A stretch of DNA of 64,000 bases, from positions 29,325,903-29,389,902 of the forward strand of contig NC_063152.1 in NCBI RefSeq assembly GCF_020921035.1, in the 5' to 3' direction. Positions 22,775 through 35,931 of this stretch are shown piece by piece. The number at the start of each line of letters is the position of its first letter. Position 1 is the first letter of the stretch. A program made the translations under genes and the position numbers. The notes under the pieces are model-generated. The model was not told the origin of the DNA and searched no databases. It saw only the letters and a list, made by a program, of their open reading frames with translations. Source of the DNA: Rhodamnia argentea. Taxonomy: Eukaryota > Streptophyta > Magnoliopsida > Myrtales > Myrtaceae.

Positions 22775-23215
22775 GAACAGGAAAATTTGTCCAAAAAGTT
22801 CTAAACATATTGTATTTTTATCAATTTAGCCTTAAACATTTTAATTTTGCTAATTGAGTCATAAACATTTTCAAGTTTTGCCAATTGAATCCATTCGGCC
22901 AATTTTGGCCGAAAATCATTGACGCAAAAGTTGGCTATCTTACGTGGCATGGCCGGTGCCAATGAGGACAATTCGTATTAATATTTTCATATTTTTCAAA
23001 TTATTAATTTTTCTATGTTTTCTTTTCTTTTTGTTTTGTTTTTTTTCTGGAAGTGACGGCGAGGGTTGACGGTCCCTCTCCAGCCACCCAGCGAGGGTCC
23101 TTGGGCCTTTGCCGACTGTTGCAGAGGGCTGCGGCGCTCTGCTCCCATGGCAACTATCGCTAACCCGACCGGCCCTATTCGATGGAAACATTATTCACTT
23201 GCGACCATCAAAATC
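22775..23215. mobile_element. Half of a Mutator-like fold-back element
   Basis: The left arm ('TTTGTCCAAAAAGTTCTAAAC' type start, repeated 'CCTAAACATTTT', 'CCATTCGGCCAATTTTGG', 'TACGTGGCATGGCCGG') and a GC-rich core match the complete element at 35163-35924. No right arm was found. Confidence 0.5.
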
Positions 23216-26200
23216 GGCATTTAATTAACCTTAGCTTCCTGCCACACGATTCCAGTAAATATCTTAACTCGGCCACTTTGTTTCAATTATACAGAAACGT
23301 CTAAGTGCCCTTTGCTTGGGACATGGTCATCTTCACCAGTTCAGAAGGCTTCAAGCACATGATTACAAGACCGTCCACATCTCTCATTCTGCTTTTTCCT
23401 TGTACTTTACTTGGCTTACCAGGTGTGTCCGCAAGCAGAACATTTGATTAATAAAACTGGTGGTGCGAATGGTGGCCTCTGCACGTGTTTTGGTGACATA
23501 ACTCGTGAGGGTTCCTCCGCTTTAAGCATGATCATCGTGGGACCGAAGCTAATTTCCTAAATGGAACTAAAGAGAGAGATCACTAACGTTGGAAATGCGG
23601 GAGGACGAAGAATTGAATGATTAAATTGTTTCACCCTCTTGACCAGACAACGATCTCAATGTCTAATCCTTAAGTTTGCATTTTCATATATAGGAACTCT
23701 GAGGAGGAGTTTAGGCTGCCTTAAAATTTAATTAGGGTGTTTTTTATTTATTTTTTTTAACTTGTGATCTATCATAGGGGCGATTCTACTATCACGTTTC
23801 CAAAAAAACGGATATTCTTTTCCATGCTGGTAGAGTTCTAAAACAGTTGAAAAAAGTAAGTATCGAAGAACTGTCGGAGAAAGATGGTAACTCAAATCTC
23901 AACAAAAAGAAAGTTCATCAATTATGAAAAAAATTTAACACCGATAAGTAATTGAAAAGAGAGCTGGTAATCCAAGGCTAATTGGTAGTTTGATTCGAGA
24001 AAAGTTGACAAATCACGCTAAGTTATTTGGTAACTTCCTATGAGATTTAGTAAATTCAAAAAGTGAGTAAGTTTACACAAAAATTGCTAGCTTGTAAACT
24101 ATAAAAAGTTTTCTTTAAAATTTTGGTAAATTACCACCAATTTTTCTTGAGAAAAATGTCATCAAACATTTTTTTTTTCACCAAGAACCTTTTGACGTTA
24201 CCAATATTTATTGAAATTTACGGGCATGAAAAGAAAAAATATATACTATCTTGTACTTAACAATAGAATTCTACCTATTAGATAGCTTGAATTGTATTAG
24301 TCTCGATGGTTTCGTGACCTTCCTCAATGTCAGCTTCCTGAAAAGTTTTGAGTAGACATGGAAATGACCCATAATTTGACTTTTAAGGGGTCGGAGAACA
24401 AATTGCAGAAGCTGTATTATGAGGGAAAGGATATATTTCCGACGTCAAAATCGGATCTCTCGTGGGTAATCTCTATAGTTATCGGTTCCGATACGTAGAC
24501 CAAATGAACCATTTCTATTCGAATTGCATCAAGTAGTTAAAGCAAAGTCACGCCTGTGGCTTGTTGAGCTTCGAGCTTAGTAATCATTCTTCATGCCAAC
24601 TGCTTCGCAGTGGAAATATCGGAATGTTTCCAGGTCTAGGCCACCGACGCAAGAATTCCGCCACCACGTTTTTGGGATTCATTCTTGAAGAAAATTCCGA
24701 AGATCGGTTTTACTATAGCAGATTAAAATGCCAGATCTGTTTGAAGGAGATTCATGTTGAAATGCAGGGATTGAAAGTGCATGAAAAGGGATTGTCATCA
24801 AGAACCTAATAGAAATCTAAGAATAGAAAGCGGGAAGCAAATGCCAAATGGACCCTCCATTTCCAAGATAAATAAGGGCCCAGCAGTTTAACCCAAGATT
24901 AAAGGTCCATTAATCATGTCCATCATGTCTGAACCCAAAAGCCTAGGCCACTTTCTTGATCGTTTAGGGTTATTAAGTAGCGGCTAGCTAGTTCTTTTTC
25001 TCCTATTTAAATCATTACTAATACTTTTAATTTTTTTTTTATATTTTTGAACTCCTTGTCCGACGCTTCTCATGCGAAGTATCTCGACATAATTAATTAG
25101 GGTTTTGGACCCATTGGATGATGAAACAAAGTGGATGCTATGTTGCACATGGGAAGGTGGAATGAATAAACCCTAGCAATTAAAGGCCCAAGCACATGCA
25201 AACACAGTGACCAGCACGTGGTCGATTTTTTTTTTTTTTTTGTGCTGAGCTCTAATGTTTTCAAGGGTGGTACAATTTTTTGTCGATGAAATTGATGGAT
25301 AGGCGCGACCTCTCTTTTGTTGGCATCCGGTTACGAATTACAGACATATGGCACGGCGAAGACGGAAAAATTTTGACAAGTGATCTCATTTTTCTTAACT
25401 CACATGTGATTTTTAATTCGGAGTATTGTATGATTCTTTACATTTTAATTCAGTGATTTCGTATCGAACCACTTGTCTTCTTCAAAACAAACACTAAACG
25501 AAATATTGATTTTCCTCCGCCCACAGCTCTCATTCATCATAAAATAGGAAATTAATTAAAAAGGGATAATTGCAAAAATACATTTGAAGTTTACATTTAA
25601 ATATCAAGAACAATTTCTTACTTTTGAAAACTTTTGACTTGCATCTCCTCGAAACGGAAAAGATGCATTTATCTCCCAAACCTTACACCCATCTCTTTCC
25701 CCTTCCTCTCTCTTCCTCCACCCTCACACACACACACACACACACACTGAATTGTCTGTCTGTCTATTTGTTTGTCTGTCTCCCTCCACCCCTCGCCGCC
25801 GCTGCCTCCATGCTCGCTGATGTCCCAATCCAGTCTAGATTGGGTTGCCCAACCTTTATTTGGACCAGATACGAGGCAGCAACCGCCGCCAGCCTTGAGC
25901 CTGAGGTTGGCGGCAATTGGGGACAGCACGGGGCTAGACAGAAAAGCGGCGGTTGGCCAATTACGAGTAGGATAGAGAGAAGTGTGTTAGGGTCTCTTAT
26001 TCATAAAGGAAAATGACAATTTGTGTAAACATGTGAGGTTGTAATAATGCTAGTTGACATTAAAATGGAAAACTCAGAATTTAAGTTGTAGATTTCGGAA
26101 GTGGGGATGATAATTCATATGTGGGTGAAAACCTCGGAATGCCTTTTGTCCTTAACACGCATATATATAAAAAGCCAGGTCAAGGTCATCACCTTCTCCA

Positions 26201-27014
26201 TAAGCATGTCACTGAAAACTGACAACACTGAACAATGTTTATATATATTGTTTCTCCCTAGATTTCTGTATTCTTGGAGGGGCAGTTTCAGAGGAGTGAA
26301 TTTTAATCTGCTTTCTTTGCACTGAAACAGAGGCGTAATGATTTCCGAAGAGATGATTTGAAACCCTGAGGAAGATAAATCTCACTTCCATTCCCCGCTT
26401 AAATGCAGAACGTTTAAGCTGAGTTGAAAGCTCATTTGACTCTCAAAGCTGCTTGCTTGTTGAGCCCAAAAGCTGCTGCATTCACACATATTTTGAGGCT
26501 CCAATAAAAATTTAACCAACGGAAAACATCACTCCGAGATCCAATTAAGAACGATAATCCAGAGATCATGTCTTGCTTTCGGAGATTCAAATGAACCCCA
26601 GCTGCAGCTGCACATTCCCATTATTCTTCTCATTTCTACTTTCTAGGGTTTTCTAGGGTTCTCCATTGCTGTCCCCTTACCAAGGCGGTCAAGATCAAAT
26701 TTCGATTCTCTTCTTCTGCAACATGTTCAGGTGACCAAAAAAAAAAAAACACAGACGCAACAATTGGGTCGCTTCCTTGATTCAGTAAAGTACTATTTTT
26801 GGTGTTTCCGATGACCAGTCCTCTTCGAAGTTCATGAACGACACCCTTCATTGAATATGGAGACATTTCCTCTTATCTAAGCATTTTCTACAAGGCAATA
26901 AATTAAGAACTTGCAGAAAGAGAGGGGAACTAAAACACGAGTTAATTAAGGATAAAAAGATGGAGTATTCTAAAGAAAAACTAACTTTTAGAATATATAG
27001 CATGATCCAAGTAT
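23216..27014. other. Gene-free region
   Basis: A/T-rich intergenic DNA. Contains a (CA)n run at about 25724-25747 and several short frames (24561-24809, 25624-26016) without domains or splice structure. Nothing else supported. Confidence 0.45.
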
Positions 27015-27028
27015 ATCTCTAGTTTTTT

Positions 27029-27047
27029 TTTTTTTTGGTAAGGGTAG
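27029..27047 (-). mobile_element. 19-bp poly-T/GGTAAGGGTAG micro-insertion with 14-bp TSD
   Basis: The insert lies between two identical copies of ATCTCTAGTTTTTT (27015-27028 and 27048-27061). On the minus strand it reads CTACCCTTACC plus poly-A. It is similar in form to the insertion at 20472 but with a different body. Confidence 0.5.
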
Positions 27048-27061
27048 ATCTCTAGTTTTTT

Positions 27062-28439
27062 ATCTCTCATATGTACATAATGCTAATTATCCAATGATTA
27101 CACGTATGGATTAACAATTTTTTTAGCGATTGCACTATAGTAAGTCAAATAAAAACTATAGTAAGCCTTTTCATAATCTATATACAAAAGGACAGTTATT
27201 ATCTTAAAACAAAGTGATTATATTATTGATGTTTCGATATGAAATAATAGCCAGAATAGTAAATTAAACAGCCTTCTTGACTCTCGACACTCCCCGTGCG
27301 TACTTCTCTGGAAGTAAAATGGTAGGTTATAATATTCAAGTGCTTTGTTTAATTGATTAATTAGTTAGTGCAGTCAATTTCATTCTCCTCGCGAACAGAC
27401 AAAATATTTCTCAGGCGTTTTTATAAAAGTTGGAAATCTTACAACAACGTCAAAAGCAGAGGTACTCAGCTACTCTCTCTCTTTCGCTGTTGTTGGTGAG
27501 ATGTACTAAGTGAAGAAACAATGTCCATCCACGAATCACAGCTTAATAAGGACAATCTTTGATTAGTTCGCTGATGTCGAATCGACGGGATTTACACGTT
27601 GGTTCGAGGGAAATTAATTACTTTATAAGCCTCTGTTCCAAAGATGTGCTACAATCATGGGACGACGCCGACTTTGAATCCGATGATCAAGAACATTGAG
27701 AAAGGCACGGACAATTTCGTTACGTCGGAAGAAGACAGACGAAGGGCCTGTAGTTAGACTACCGTGGAAGCAATCAATAATTTGAAAATTCACAAGCAAA
27801 GCCCACAGCAATGGTCATACAACAATACGAAAGGGTCACAAATTGGATCAAAATTAAGCACTTGGAAGACTAAGAGAAAGGAGACAAAAAGTTCATGATA
27901 AAGGAAAATATTTTTCAAAGAAAATATGAAGATTTCATTTATTTGATGATTTAAGGAAAATGATTTCCTTCTTGCCAAAAGTGCAAGTCGTTTTCCTCCA
28001 ATTTAAGCTTCTTGTTTTCAGTATATGAAAAAAAATTTCCGTAGATCTGTTAGTTTTCTATCATCAAAATATCAGAAAGTCGAAAATCAGTATCCCGAAA
28101 ACAATTTTCCTTCAAATAAACAGGCCGTAAATGTAAGAGCAGCTCAATTTGTACCTAGTAATATGATCCTTTACACAAGTCTGAAGATACTTAAGCAGAC
28201 TACATCACATTTGTTGATAACTTCCATTTCTGGTGAACATTTCCATTCCTAATATCCCGTCAACAACAAATAATCCACGATATCGAAAATAGTTTTATGT
28301 AAATGAAATGAAGCTTGAAATTCTGTTCCAACCCCAAATTACGGACCACATGAGCAGCGTACATCGGAAGAACATGTTTGACGAACCATTTTCTTGTCAC
28401 CGTCGGTTGTTAATAGGAGATTTTTATCGTGTGGAATTT
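27062..28439. other. Gene-free A/T-rich region
   Basis: No coding, RNA-gene or element end that I can support. Confidence 0.4.
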
Positions 28440-29460
28440 GTTGTATCTATCAATATCACCTAGAGGAGGTGAATAGATTATTTTACTTGAATTTGACTAG
28501 AAATTGCGGAATTAAAAGAAGGAAGTCAAATTTCGGCCAAAAAAAAAAAATCAAATCAAATATCACACAAAGTCAGAATCTGAAGATATACCGTTTATGA
28601 ATGTGAACGCCAATATGCAATATCGTATCAAACACAATAACAAGAGTTTAGGGATAGAGAATATTGCACACGAAAATTGTAGTGATTCGGCTTAGATGAA
28701 GCATACGTCCACTCTCCACGCCGACGGCCGATAAGTTGGATTTCACTAGATGAATAGGTTTAAAATACGTTATGATACTCTCTATGATAGATCACACTTC
28801 TCTCAACCACACATACAAAGCCTCTCAATGATTGAAATATAAATCTCACAAAAGCAAGTGTATAGAATCGGAAGTGCTCTTTGAACTTTGGAATTATTCT
28901 GATCACGTACCCGTAACAGCACTATTATTGATTTTCTTTTGTACTCATTCACCTCCAAACTAGCCGTTGGGCTGGTCTTCAAAAGGATTGCTCTTTAATA
29001 TTTGATTGGACGCCATCAATTTTGATTGAATAAGACTGTATCTAGAAGATATAGTGGCTGTTGAGTATTGAATCTGAACCCCTTTAATTCAGTCGCCCAT
29101 ATAGCTCAATCTTTGGGTTCCATATGTAGATACCTTCATTTATGAAAGTTGTCTTGTCCCTTCAAAGGCAATCTCCAAATCAAAGATTACAAACTTCCTT
29201 TAAAAGAAATCCCCAGCCATATATGGCATGCGCCGATGCTCGTGTATAAGTTTTCTTCAAAGGTGTAGTTGAATTTATATAAGTGATACTTCACTTAATT
29301 TGGATAACATAATTCAACTCCTCCAGAAGCATATACGCAATACTCTTGACTTGCATGTGAACAACCAACTAAAGTAAATATAAGCTCCTTGTCTCTCGTG
29401 TATTACCTGAAATAAAGTACAGCAAAATGTATTTACCAGATTCGATATGACCAAGGGCAG
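28440..29460. repeat. Probable dispersed retroelement remnant
   Basis: Phrases such as 'CACCTAGAGGAGGTGAATAG' (about 28458) and 'GTGATTCGGCTTAG...TACGTCCAC' (about 28682-28712) resemble stock sequences of dispersed plant retroelement repeats. No LTR pair, TSD or protein domain could be placed, so class and limits are uncertain. Confidence 0.3.
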
Positions 29461-29685
29461 TTTTGTCAATGTCGAAATATTTTAGTAGAGGTTTTCTCAA
29501 CGCAATCACCAATTGGTCTTCAAATGGCGGTTTTTTTTTTCTTATTTTTCACAGAACAAGAAAAATATTTGTCTTTCTGATGAGAATCAAACGAATTATC
29601 AACTGAGAAGACACAATCAAATGTATTCTAACATGATCCACGCAAGAAAGACCTCATTCAAAGGGAAGGTCTCCAAGAACGTAAC

Positions 29686-29729
<44 letters not shown>

Positions 29730-29869
29730 GAAGGGTTCAGCTTTTTGGGGAAACCCTAATCTATGATACGACGATATACCGTGTCCGTGTGGGGGAGTGC
29801 GGGAGAATTTGACTGGTTATTTCAGAGAGATGCACGCACGCAACGATCAGAAAAAGCAGCTTCGGCTTC

Positions 29870-29913
<44 letters not shown>

Positions 29914-30880
29914 TTACACGCTTGTGGGGTATATTGGTTTGACGTATTGACAGACAGGGACTTTGATTTGTGGGTTGGTAATTTGGGTGGATCTTTCCGA
30001 GGACAGATCTGGTCAACACCCCCTTCCAAAGTCAAGGCCTCGCCCTCCCTCCACATCTCATCTCCCCCTCTCTTTTCTGTAAAACTTTCACCCTCCTCTG
30101 ACTCTCTGCGCCTGCAGGTGATAACTCTCATGGATTTTCTCCAGGTAATGATCTCTCTGACTGAGTCTCTGCTTCAAGACCCCGAGAGAGAGAGAGAGAG
30201 AGATTGTCTCTCAACTTGTTTTTTGTTGTGGAATACTTTTGGTAGGACAAATTTTTTTTTTTTTTGTACTTCTTTGGCTCCACCCTATGCAAGAGTTGCC
30301 TTTCTTCAATTTTTGAAAATACGAAAATTACTCTATATATCCTAAAACTTAAAATTGAACAGATATCATGAGCATGGTCTATAAGCAATAATTTAAACTT
30401 TAAGTATCGATTATACATAACACAAGAAAAGTCTCTTTTGTCGATTGTTCATCTGAGATTGTATTCAGGATATGCGAGAAAGCTTAGATGGAAAAACTTC
30501 TATCTTTTGGTCATCCAACTAAAATCATTTTGTGCTATTATTCTTTTCTGCCCGCTTTAACTGTGACTAGAGAGAGACCCCCGGGATTTAAGGGGAGGAG
30601 AGAGAGAGAGAGAGAGAGGAACAATTACCAAAGAGAAAATGTGCCTCGTGGCCGACAGCCATACGCCTGCCTCTTCAAACCTCTGTGTTTTGACTTTTTT
30701 GGACCGCACGTGATCCCCCTCCCTTGTTGGCCCCTCCCCCCCTTCCCTTTCGTCGTCTGCTCCGAATTCTATAGTTGTCTGTCCGTTTGTGCTTGTTACT
30801 ATGCCTTTCGCAACGAAAGAATTTACCATCCGTTAGTCTCGACATAAAAAACTATTAGCTCGCTAGTTAATACCCAGCAT
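29461..30880 (+). other. CT-rich, leader-like region with no recognisable gene body
   Basis: (CT)n runs at 29692-29726 and 29873-29907 are followed by a pyrimidine-rich stretch and a short start MDFLQ at 30130-30144, directly before a GTAATG donor-like site. It looks like the 5' end of a gene, but I found no following exon. GA runs occur at 30184-30202 and 30596-30618. Confidence 0.25.
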
Positions 30881-30925
30881 GTCAAATCTATTAAAGTGTC
30901 GACACATAGACGATCTGTAACATCC

Positions 30926-30926
<1 letters not shown>

Positions 30927-30986
<60 letters not shown>
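30927..30986. repeat. (TA)n microsatellite, about 60 bp
   Basis: Uninterrupted TA dinucleotide run, the longest in the window. Confidence 0.95.
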
Positions 30987-30989
<3 letters not shown>

Positions 30990-33273
30990 TCGGCATTCAA
31001 CCACAACGAAGTAAAAAATTTTAAAGCAAGAAAGAAAAAACCGCACAAAGTTTATCCTGATTCATCTTTAAATTAGGGCTACGTCCAGCAGATGATTTCA
31101 CTATAATTAACACTTCTCAACTCTCGTTATATCGCTTAAATCATAAGCGGAAAAATAATATAGCCCTAATTATTTATGAACTCAAGCCCAAACTACTAAT
31201 AAAAAAAATATGAGTTTAAATTATAAAAGCTCTTGTGTTTTCCTGTCGATGAGGAAATATATAGTACAAGACCATTGAACTTTTGTGTCCCTCCAAAAGA
31301 CGGACAAGCTTCAACATCCCAATTTTGTCTAGGCTATATGATTTCTTATTTCTATAATATATCGACTCGATCAATCGAGAGAGTGAGGCGTGGTTTCTTT
31401 CCATATATGCGTTCTTGTTGTTCTCTACAAGGCGACGAGAATTCCAAAGGAAGTCATTACAGCAACAATCCAAAAAAGCTGTGCACTTTCTCTAACCCCA
31501 CCGAGAATACTACAATACAACACTCGCACATGCATTTATATCTTCCTATTCATTTGTATTACTTCCAAATACCAGTGTGTCTATGTATATATAAAATGTT
31601 TTGCTTGTCTTAACATGGAGATGCTCCTTTCTCAAGTGTACTAGGAAGCTAGCTACTGGAGCGCAAATTATGGGGTCTCAAGTTAGGTCAAACTGAGCGA
31701 GTTCATTCGCAAACGTAAGCGTCTTTCCATTACTCCAAGATAGAATAGACTAAAGTCGGGTCAATGTAAGTTCTATACATCGAACTCACCTTGGAGAAAA
31801 AGACTACATTTCAATGAAGTTGCACAAGTTTTCTAGACCTAGTAGAAATTGCAGCTTTCTATCGTTTTTGAACTTGATCTAACTTGAACGATACGGCAAG
31901 GGTTTATACTGATATCTCCATGAATGGGCACTTCAGAGAGAGAGACACAGATTACTCGTAATCCTTTGTTATTACCAAATCGGATAATAACCAATCATTA
32001 AATAAAATAAAAAATTATTTTGTTTACACCTTATAATAAGAATCCCCGATGTTACGAAATTAGATTCTTAGCAAAAATAATAATGATTTGTGTCAACAAA
32101 TAAAATAAATAGAACAGGGCAAATAAAAGCAGTGGGGACATGTTAGATGATTGTACTTATTTTCTATTATTTGGTTTCGTAACCGAAGTTATTTATGTAG
32201 AACAAATGGGCTATATCATTTCATGGACATAGTAAAAGCTCTTACTCTAGAAGAAAATGTTTCACGAACCTATGAAAAATCGAGAAAGTTCAACAGATAT
32301 AAACCGACCGAGAAGCGAGGATTGCGCTGTATCGATTAGCTGTCGTAGAAACACAAGATGATTCACACAAATTTATGTCCTTTTCAAGGTCGGTATGGTT
32401 GGAAATTAGGGGAATAAAGGGCAACTTTGAAGTTTTGAAGCCTTTCAAGAGACATCGTTTTGGTCACTCCATATGCGTATTGGTGCTTTTAACGTTGTAG
32501 TTATGTTGTTTAGTGACTAAGGACCAATCATGGTGGGATTAGGTGCATCCTTTCTCGGTCAAGTCTCGGACGAAACAAAACTAAAGTTCAGTCGGACGTG
32601 GCCCCTACACCTGATAATACGAAAAAACCAACCTCGTCCTTCTCCTTAGCTCGTGATTAGACGCGCGGACTGTAATCTAGTCGCGCATTCCCTTGCCACA
32701 CAAAGCACGAGGATTAGAATATAATTCTCCTTCCGGTCCACTGTTATCGATACCGAGTACCGCACTTAATCAAATTAATATCGCAAATAACTTCATCATA
32801 ATTTTATCTGTTGAAATACGTAAGAGAAGACATCTCGCTGCTAAGCCCATGATGCTGACAAACGAAACCTTATTCAATATGCACATTAGTATAACGATTC
32901 GATATATTAATATACGCGAATTGATTTGAAAGGTTAATTGAAAATAATAAAGAAAAAGGTGAGATGGTGCAGATGCTAGATGTTGCATATTTATCTGGGG
33001 TTTCCATTGATGATGTTCTTGCGAAGATTACGTGGATCCAGAACTCGATTTGACGTTTGCGATTCGTGCTCTTGTTTCTTAGATTCTTCTCGTGGAGGAT
33101 TAGATGTACATGCAGGATTCACTTCCTAATCAAATCAATCAATTTTTTTAGCCTTTAAGGTAAGCATGGTTTATTATTATTTCTCTTATTATATTGTTGA
33201 TTTGACGTGGGGCAGGGTAGGTTGTTTTGTGTATTAATCGCTGGCAAAAGGAGAGATTTTTATTTAAGCATAT
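30987..33273. other. Gene-free A/T-rich region
   Basis: Only short frames without domains (for example 31233-31613 and 32693-32929). Nothing supported. Confidence 0.4.
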
Positions 33274-33276
33274 TTA

Positions 33277-33624
33277 GGGGGCGTATGGCAATGCATCCGC
33301 TTTAAAAATTAATTTCTGATTAGAAATTAATTTTTAAATTTTTAATACAAATTGATTTTTTTTTTAACTTCTACTCCAAAGTTAGATTGAGGGAGAGGGC
33401 TTGAGAGAGGGAGATTGATTAAGCGTTGGTTATCTCTTTCTAATTTTAATTTCTAAAGAGAAGTAATTTTTTTTTTTACTTTTTCAAGTGACTCCAAAAT
33501 TACTTTTGGAGCTGAAAAATGCTTTAGAAATTTGACAAATGAAGTTGTGTAATTAAATAAATTTCTGCTCTAGAAACACCTATGGAGCAGAAATTATACT
33601 CCAGAAGTGTTGTCATACATGCCC
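33277..33624. mobile_element. PIF/Harbinger-like MITE, 348 bp, TTA TSD
   Basis: The left end GGGGGCGTATGGCAATGC and the reverse-complemented right end GGGCATGTATGACAACAC agree at 12 of 18 positions. They are flanked by TTA at 33274-33276 and 33625-33627. A 3-bp TTA TSD with G-rich ends fits PIF/Harbinger (Tourist) MITEs, though the TIR is diverged. The 33582-33911 frame starts inside it and is not a gene. Confidence 0.55.
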
Positions 33625-33627
33625 TTA

Positions 33628-35155
33628 TCCTCCAATTAGGTTGTCGCCAAGTGATATATTGTAAGCTTATAATTTGGCATGTTAAAGGGGTTGCGGGCAT
33701 TGTTCCAAAACTCTCGTATCATTCAAAATTAATGGTGGTTGAAGCAACAGGTATACAAAAACTAGACGCGTGGGAAGACCTATATTATTGGAAATGTTGT
33801 GTAATTAATTACTTCAAGTCAAGTGTGATGTTGAAATACCATGCCTATGGCATCAAAGATAATGAACCTTACTTTGATCTGCAATTTTGTTCCTTTTTTT
33901 CTTCTCTTTAGTGTAAAAGTTATAAGCACGGTAATATCGAAGTTACAAATTTCGAGCATTAAAATGCCGATAGTTAAAATCAAAGCAATAAATTAGAAAA
34001 AATAAATAGTCACTAAGCGAATCCACTATTATTTCCAAATAGTCCCTTAGACATTATTATTAATACATACATCGGATACACCATGGTCACTAGTCCATCT
34101 TAGTCAATAAAAACTCAAATGGTATGCAGATGATTTATTGTTCGTTCATAACTGGCGATATCCCTATGAAAATTTAGTCTTTACTTCGTCATATACATTG
34201 GGTAAGATATTGTCCATGTAAGTATGTCCTCTCAAATATGTGAGATTAAGCTCTTGTGGGGGGGGGGGTTAGAATCGCAATTTGTTTCGTAAAAATGATC
34301 TGCTTGCATCGCTTACAAAATTGAATCAACGAAAGATATTATTATCACCTACAAAAATATTTAGGTATAAATTATTTTCGATAATGAAAATATTTTTCAT
34401 TGATCGATTATTTTAAGTAATACTAGCAATTATTTCAAGAAAAAATATTTTTTAAATTTTCGCTAAACAAAAAGAGCCAAAAGGAGTAAAGGAGTTCCAG
34501 CCCTCTAGAACATCAGAAGGTTGACCTCGATTTCCATGGCCCAAATTTTCCTCTTTATTACTCGCTCAACGGTTAGGAATTTGTCGAGTCAACAAGCAGA
34601 ACATGAAGAATTTCCCATCTCCATCTTCCACTGTGCATGCTGTGTACTTTGCCAAAGTAAAGAAATGAACTTTGAAACGGTAGATTCAAGGTTGAACCAC
34701 TCCAAATCGGGCCGCATTCCATCCTGGTTTGTTGATTGAGGTCAATCATTGCGTTGCCCAAGAATTCGCTACGTTGGACCTATTCAAAATCTGTCTCTCC
34801 CAGGAACACGAGGGTCGCTACCCTATTGGTCCTTTTCAATAAGCATTTTTGTTTATTGAGGGTTAGGTAGGTCCATAGTCAACTCTATTTTATGACCTAA
34901 GCAAGAAAAAGATGCCCATCTTTGTGTCGTTGAACTTGGCGAGGCAAGGCTTCAAGTGTTCATCTTAATGGCAGATAAGTACCACGAGTCCATGTTGTAC
35001 AATTACGACTTAGATGCAGCCATGCAATCTAATATGCGCGATGTCGTCGCGTATGTGCTGCAACACCAAGGGGGATTGATTGGGTAGCTTCCTAGACAAG
35101 TATAAGATGTTGTAGTTGCGGTAGTTGTAAGTATAAGATGTTTACAAGATTTCTC
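33628..35155. other. Gene-free region
   Basis: No coding or repeat structure I can define. A G run lies at about 34257-34268. Confidence 0.4.
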
Positions 35156-35162
35156 GCAAAGC

Positions 35163-35924
35163 TGGGAAAAATTGATCAAAAAGTCTTAAACATATTGTAT
35201 GGCGGTCATTTCAATCATAATTCATTCAATTATATCAATTTAGTCCTAAACATTTTGATCAATTTGTCAATTTATTCATAAAAATTTTAACAATTTGCCA
35301 ATGCAATCATTCCGATCAATTTTTATCGTATACCGTTAACACGTTGATCTAGTCAGCGATAACCACTCTATGGCACCGACGTAGACTTTTTTTGTATTTT
35401 TTCCTTTTCTTTCTCATTTCCATTATCATTTTCAATTTTTATTTACTTCTTACCCTTTTTCCCTTGGCCAGCCATCATCGGGTCTTGTCGATGGGCGACG
35501 GAGGTCCCGACCTCCCCTCACCTAGCCCTCCCCCGGGCTGGTGAGGGCCACCCTTGCCGACCTCAAGTGAGGGTTGCCCTCGCCTGGCCTAGCAAGGGCT
35601 TGCGAAAGCTGATGGAGGGAAAAAAAGAAAGGGAAAAATTAAAAAAAATTAAAAAGAAAAGAAATGAAAAAAGAAATAAAAGTTCATAAAATTAAAAAAA
35701 AAAAAATTATCCACGTCAAAACGGTTGGCATCGACTAGACAGTCTCGTCAATGATTTTCTGGAAAAATTAGCCGAAAGGAATAAATTGACAAATCTTCAA
35801 AAAAATGTTAGGACTAAACTGGCGAATGGTAAAAAATTTTAGGGCTAAATTGACACAATTGAAAGGTTTAGGATTAAATTATTTGTTGCACAATAAGTTT
35901 AGGACTTTTTGGACAATTTTTCGT
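35163..35924. mobile_element. Mutator-like fold-back element with GC-rich core, 762 bp
   Basis: Diverged inverted arms of about 150 bp (left GGGAAAAATTGATCAAAAAG, right reverse-complemented GAAAAATTGTCCAAAAAG) enclose a GC-rich core (about 35465-35605) full of GAGGGC/GCCCTC motifs. GCAAAGC is repeated at 35156-35162 and 35925-35931. With two mismatched outer bases this could be a 9-bp TSD, as expected for Mutator-like elements. It codes for no protein. It is the clearest complete copy of the family that recurs in the 43-62 kb array. Confidence 0.75.
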
Positions 35925-35931
35925 GCAAAGC

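Noticed and set aside
26725..26752. GTGACC plus poly-A as another micro-insertion
   Set aside because: No flanking direct repeat of useful length.
28535..28556. TCGGCC plus 12 A's with TCAAAT on both sides, as another micro-insertion
   Set aside because: The flanking repeat is only 6 bp in A/T-rich DNA, too short to separate from chance.
33582..33911. 109-aa plus-strand frame
   Set aside because: Starts inside the Harbinger-like MITE and has no recognisable domain or codon-like composition.
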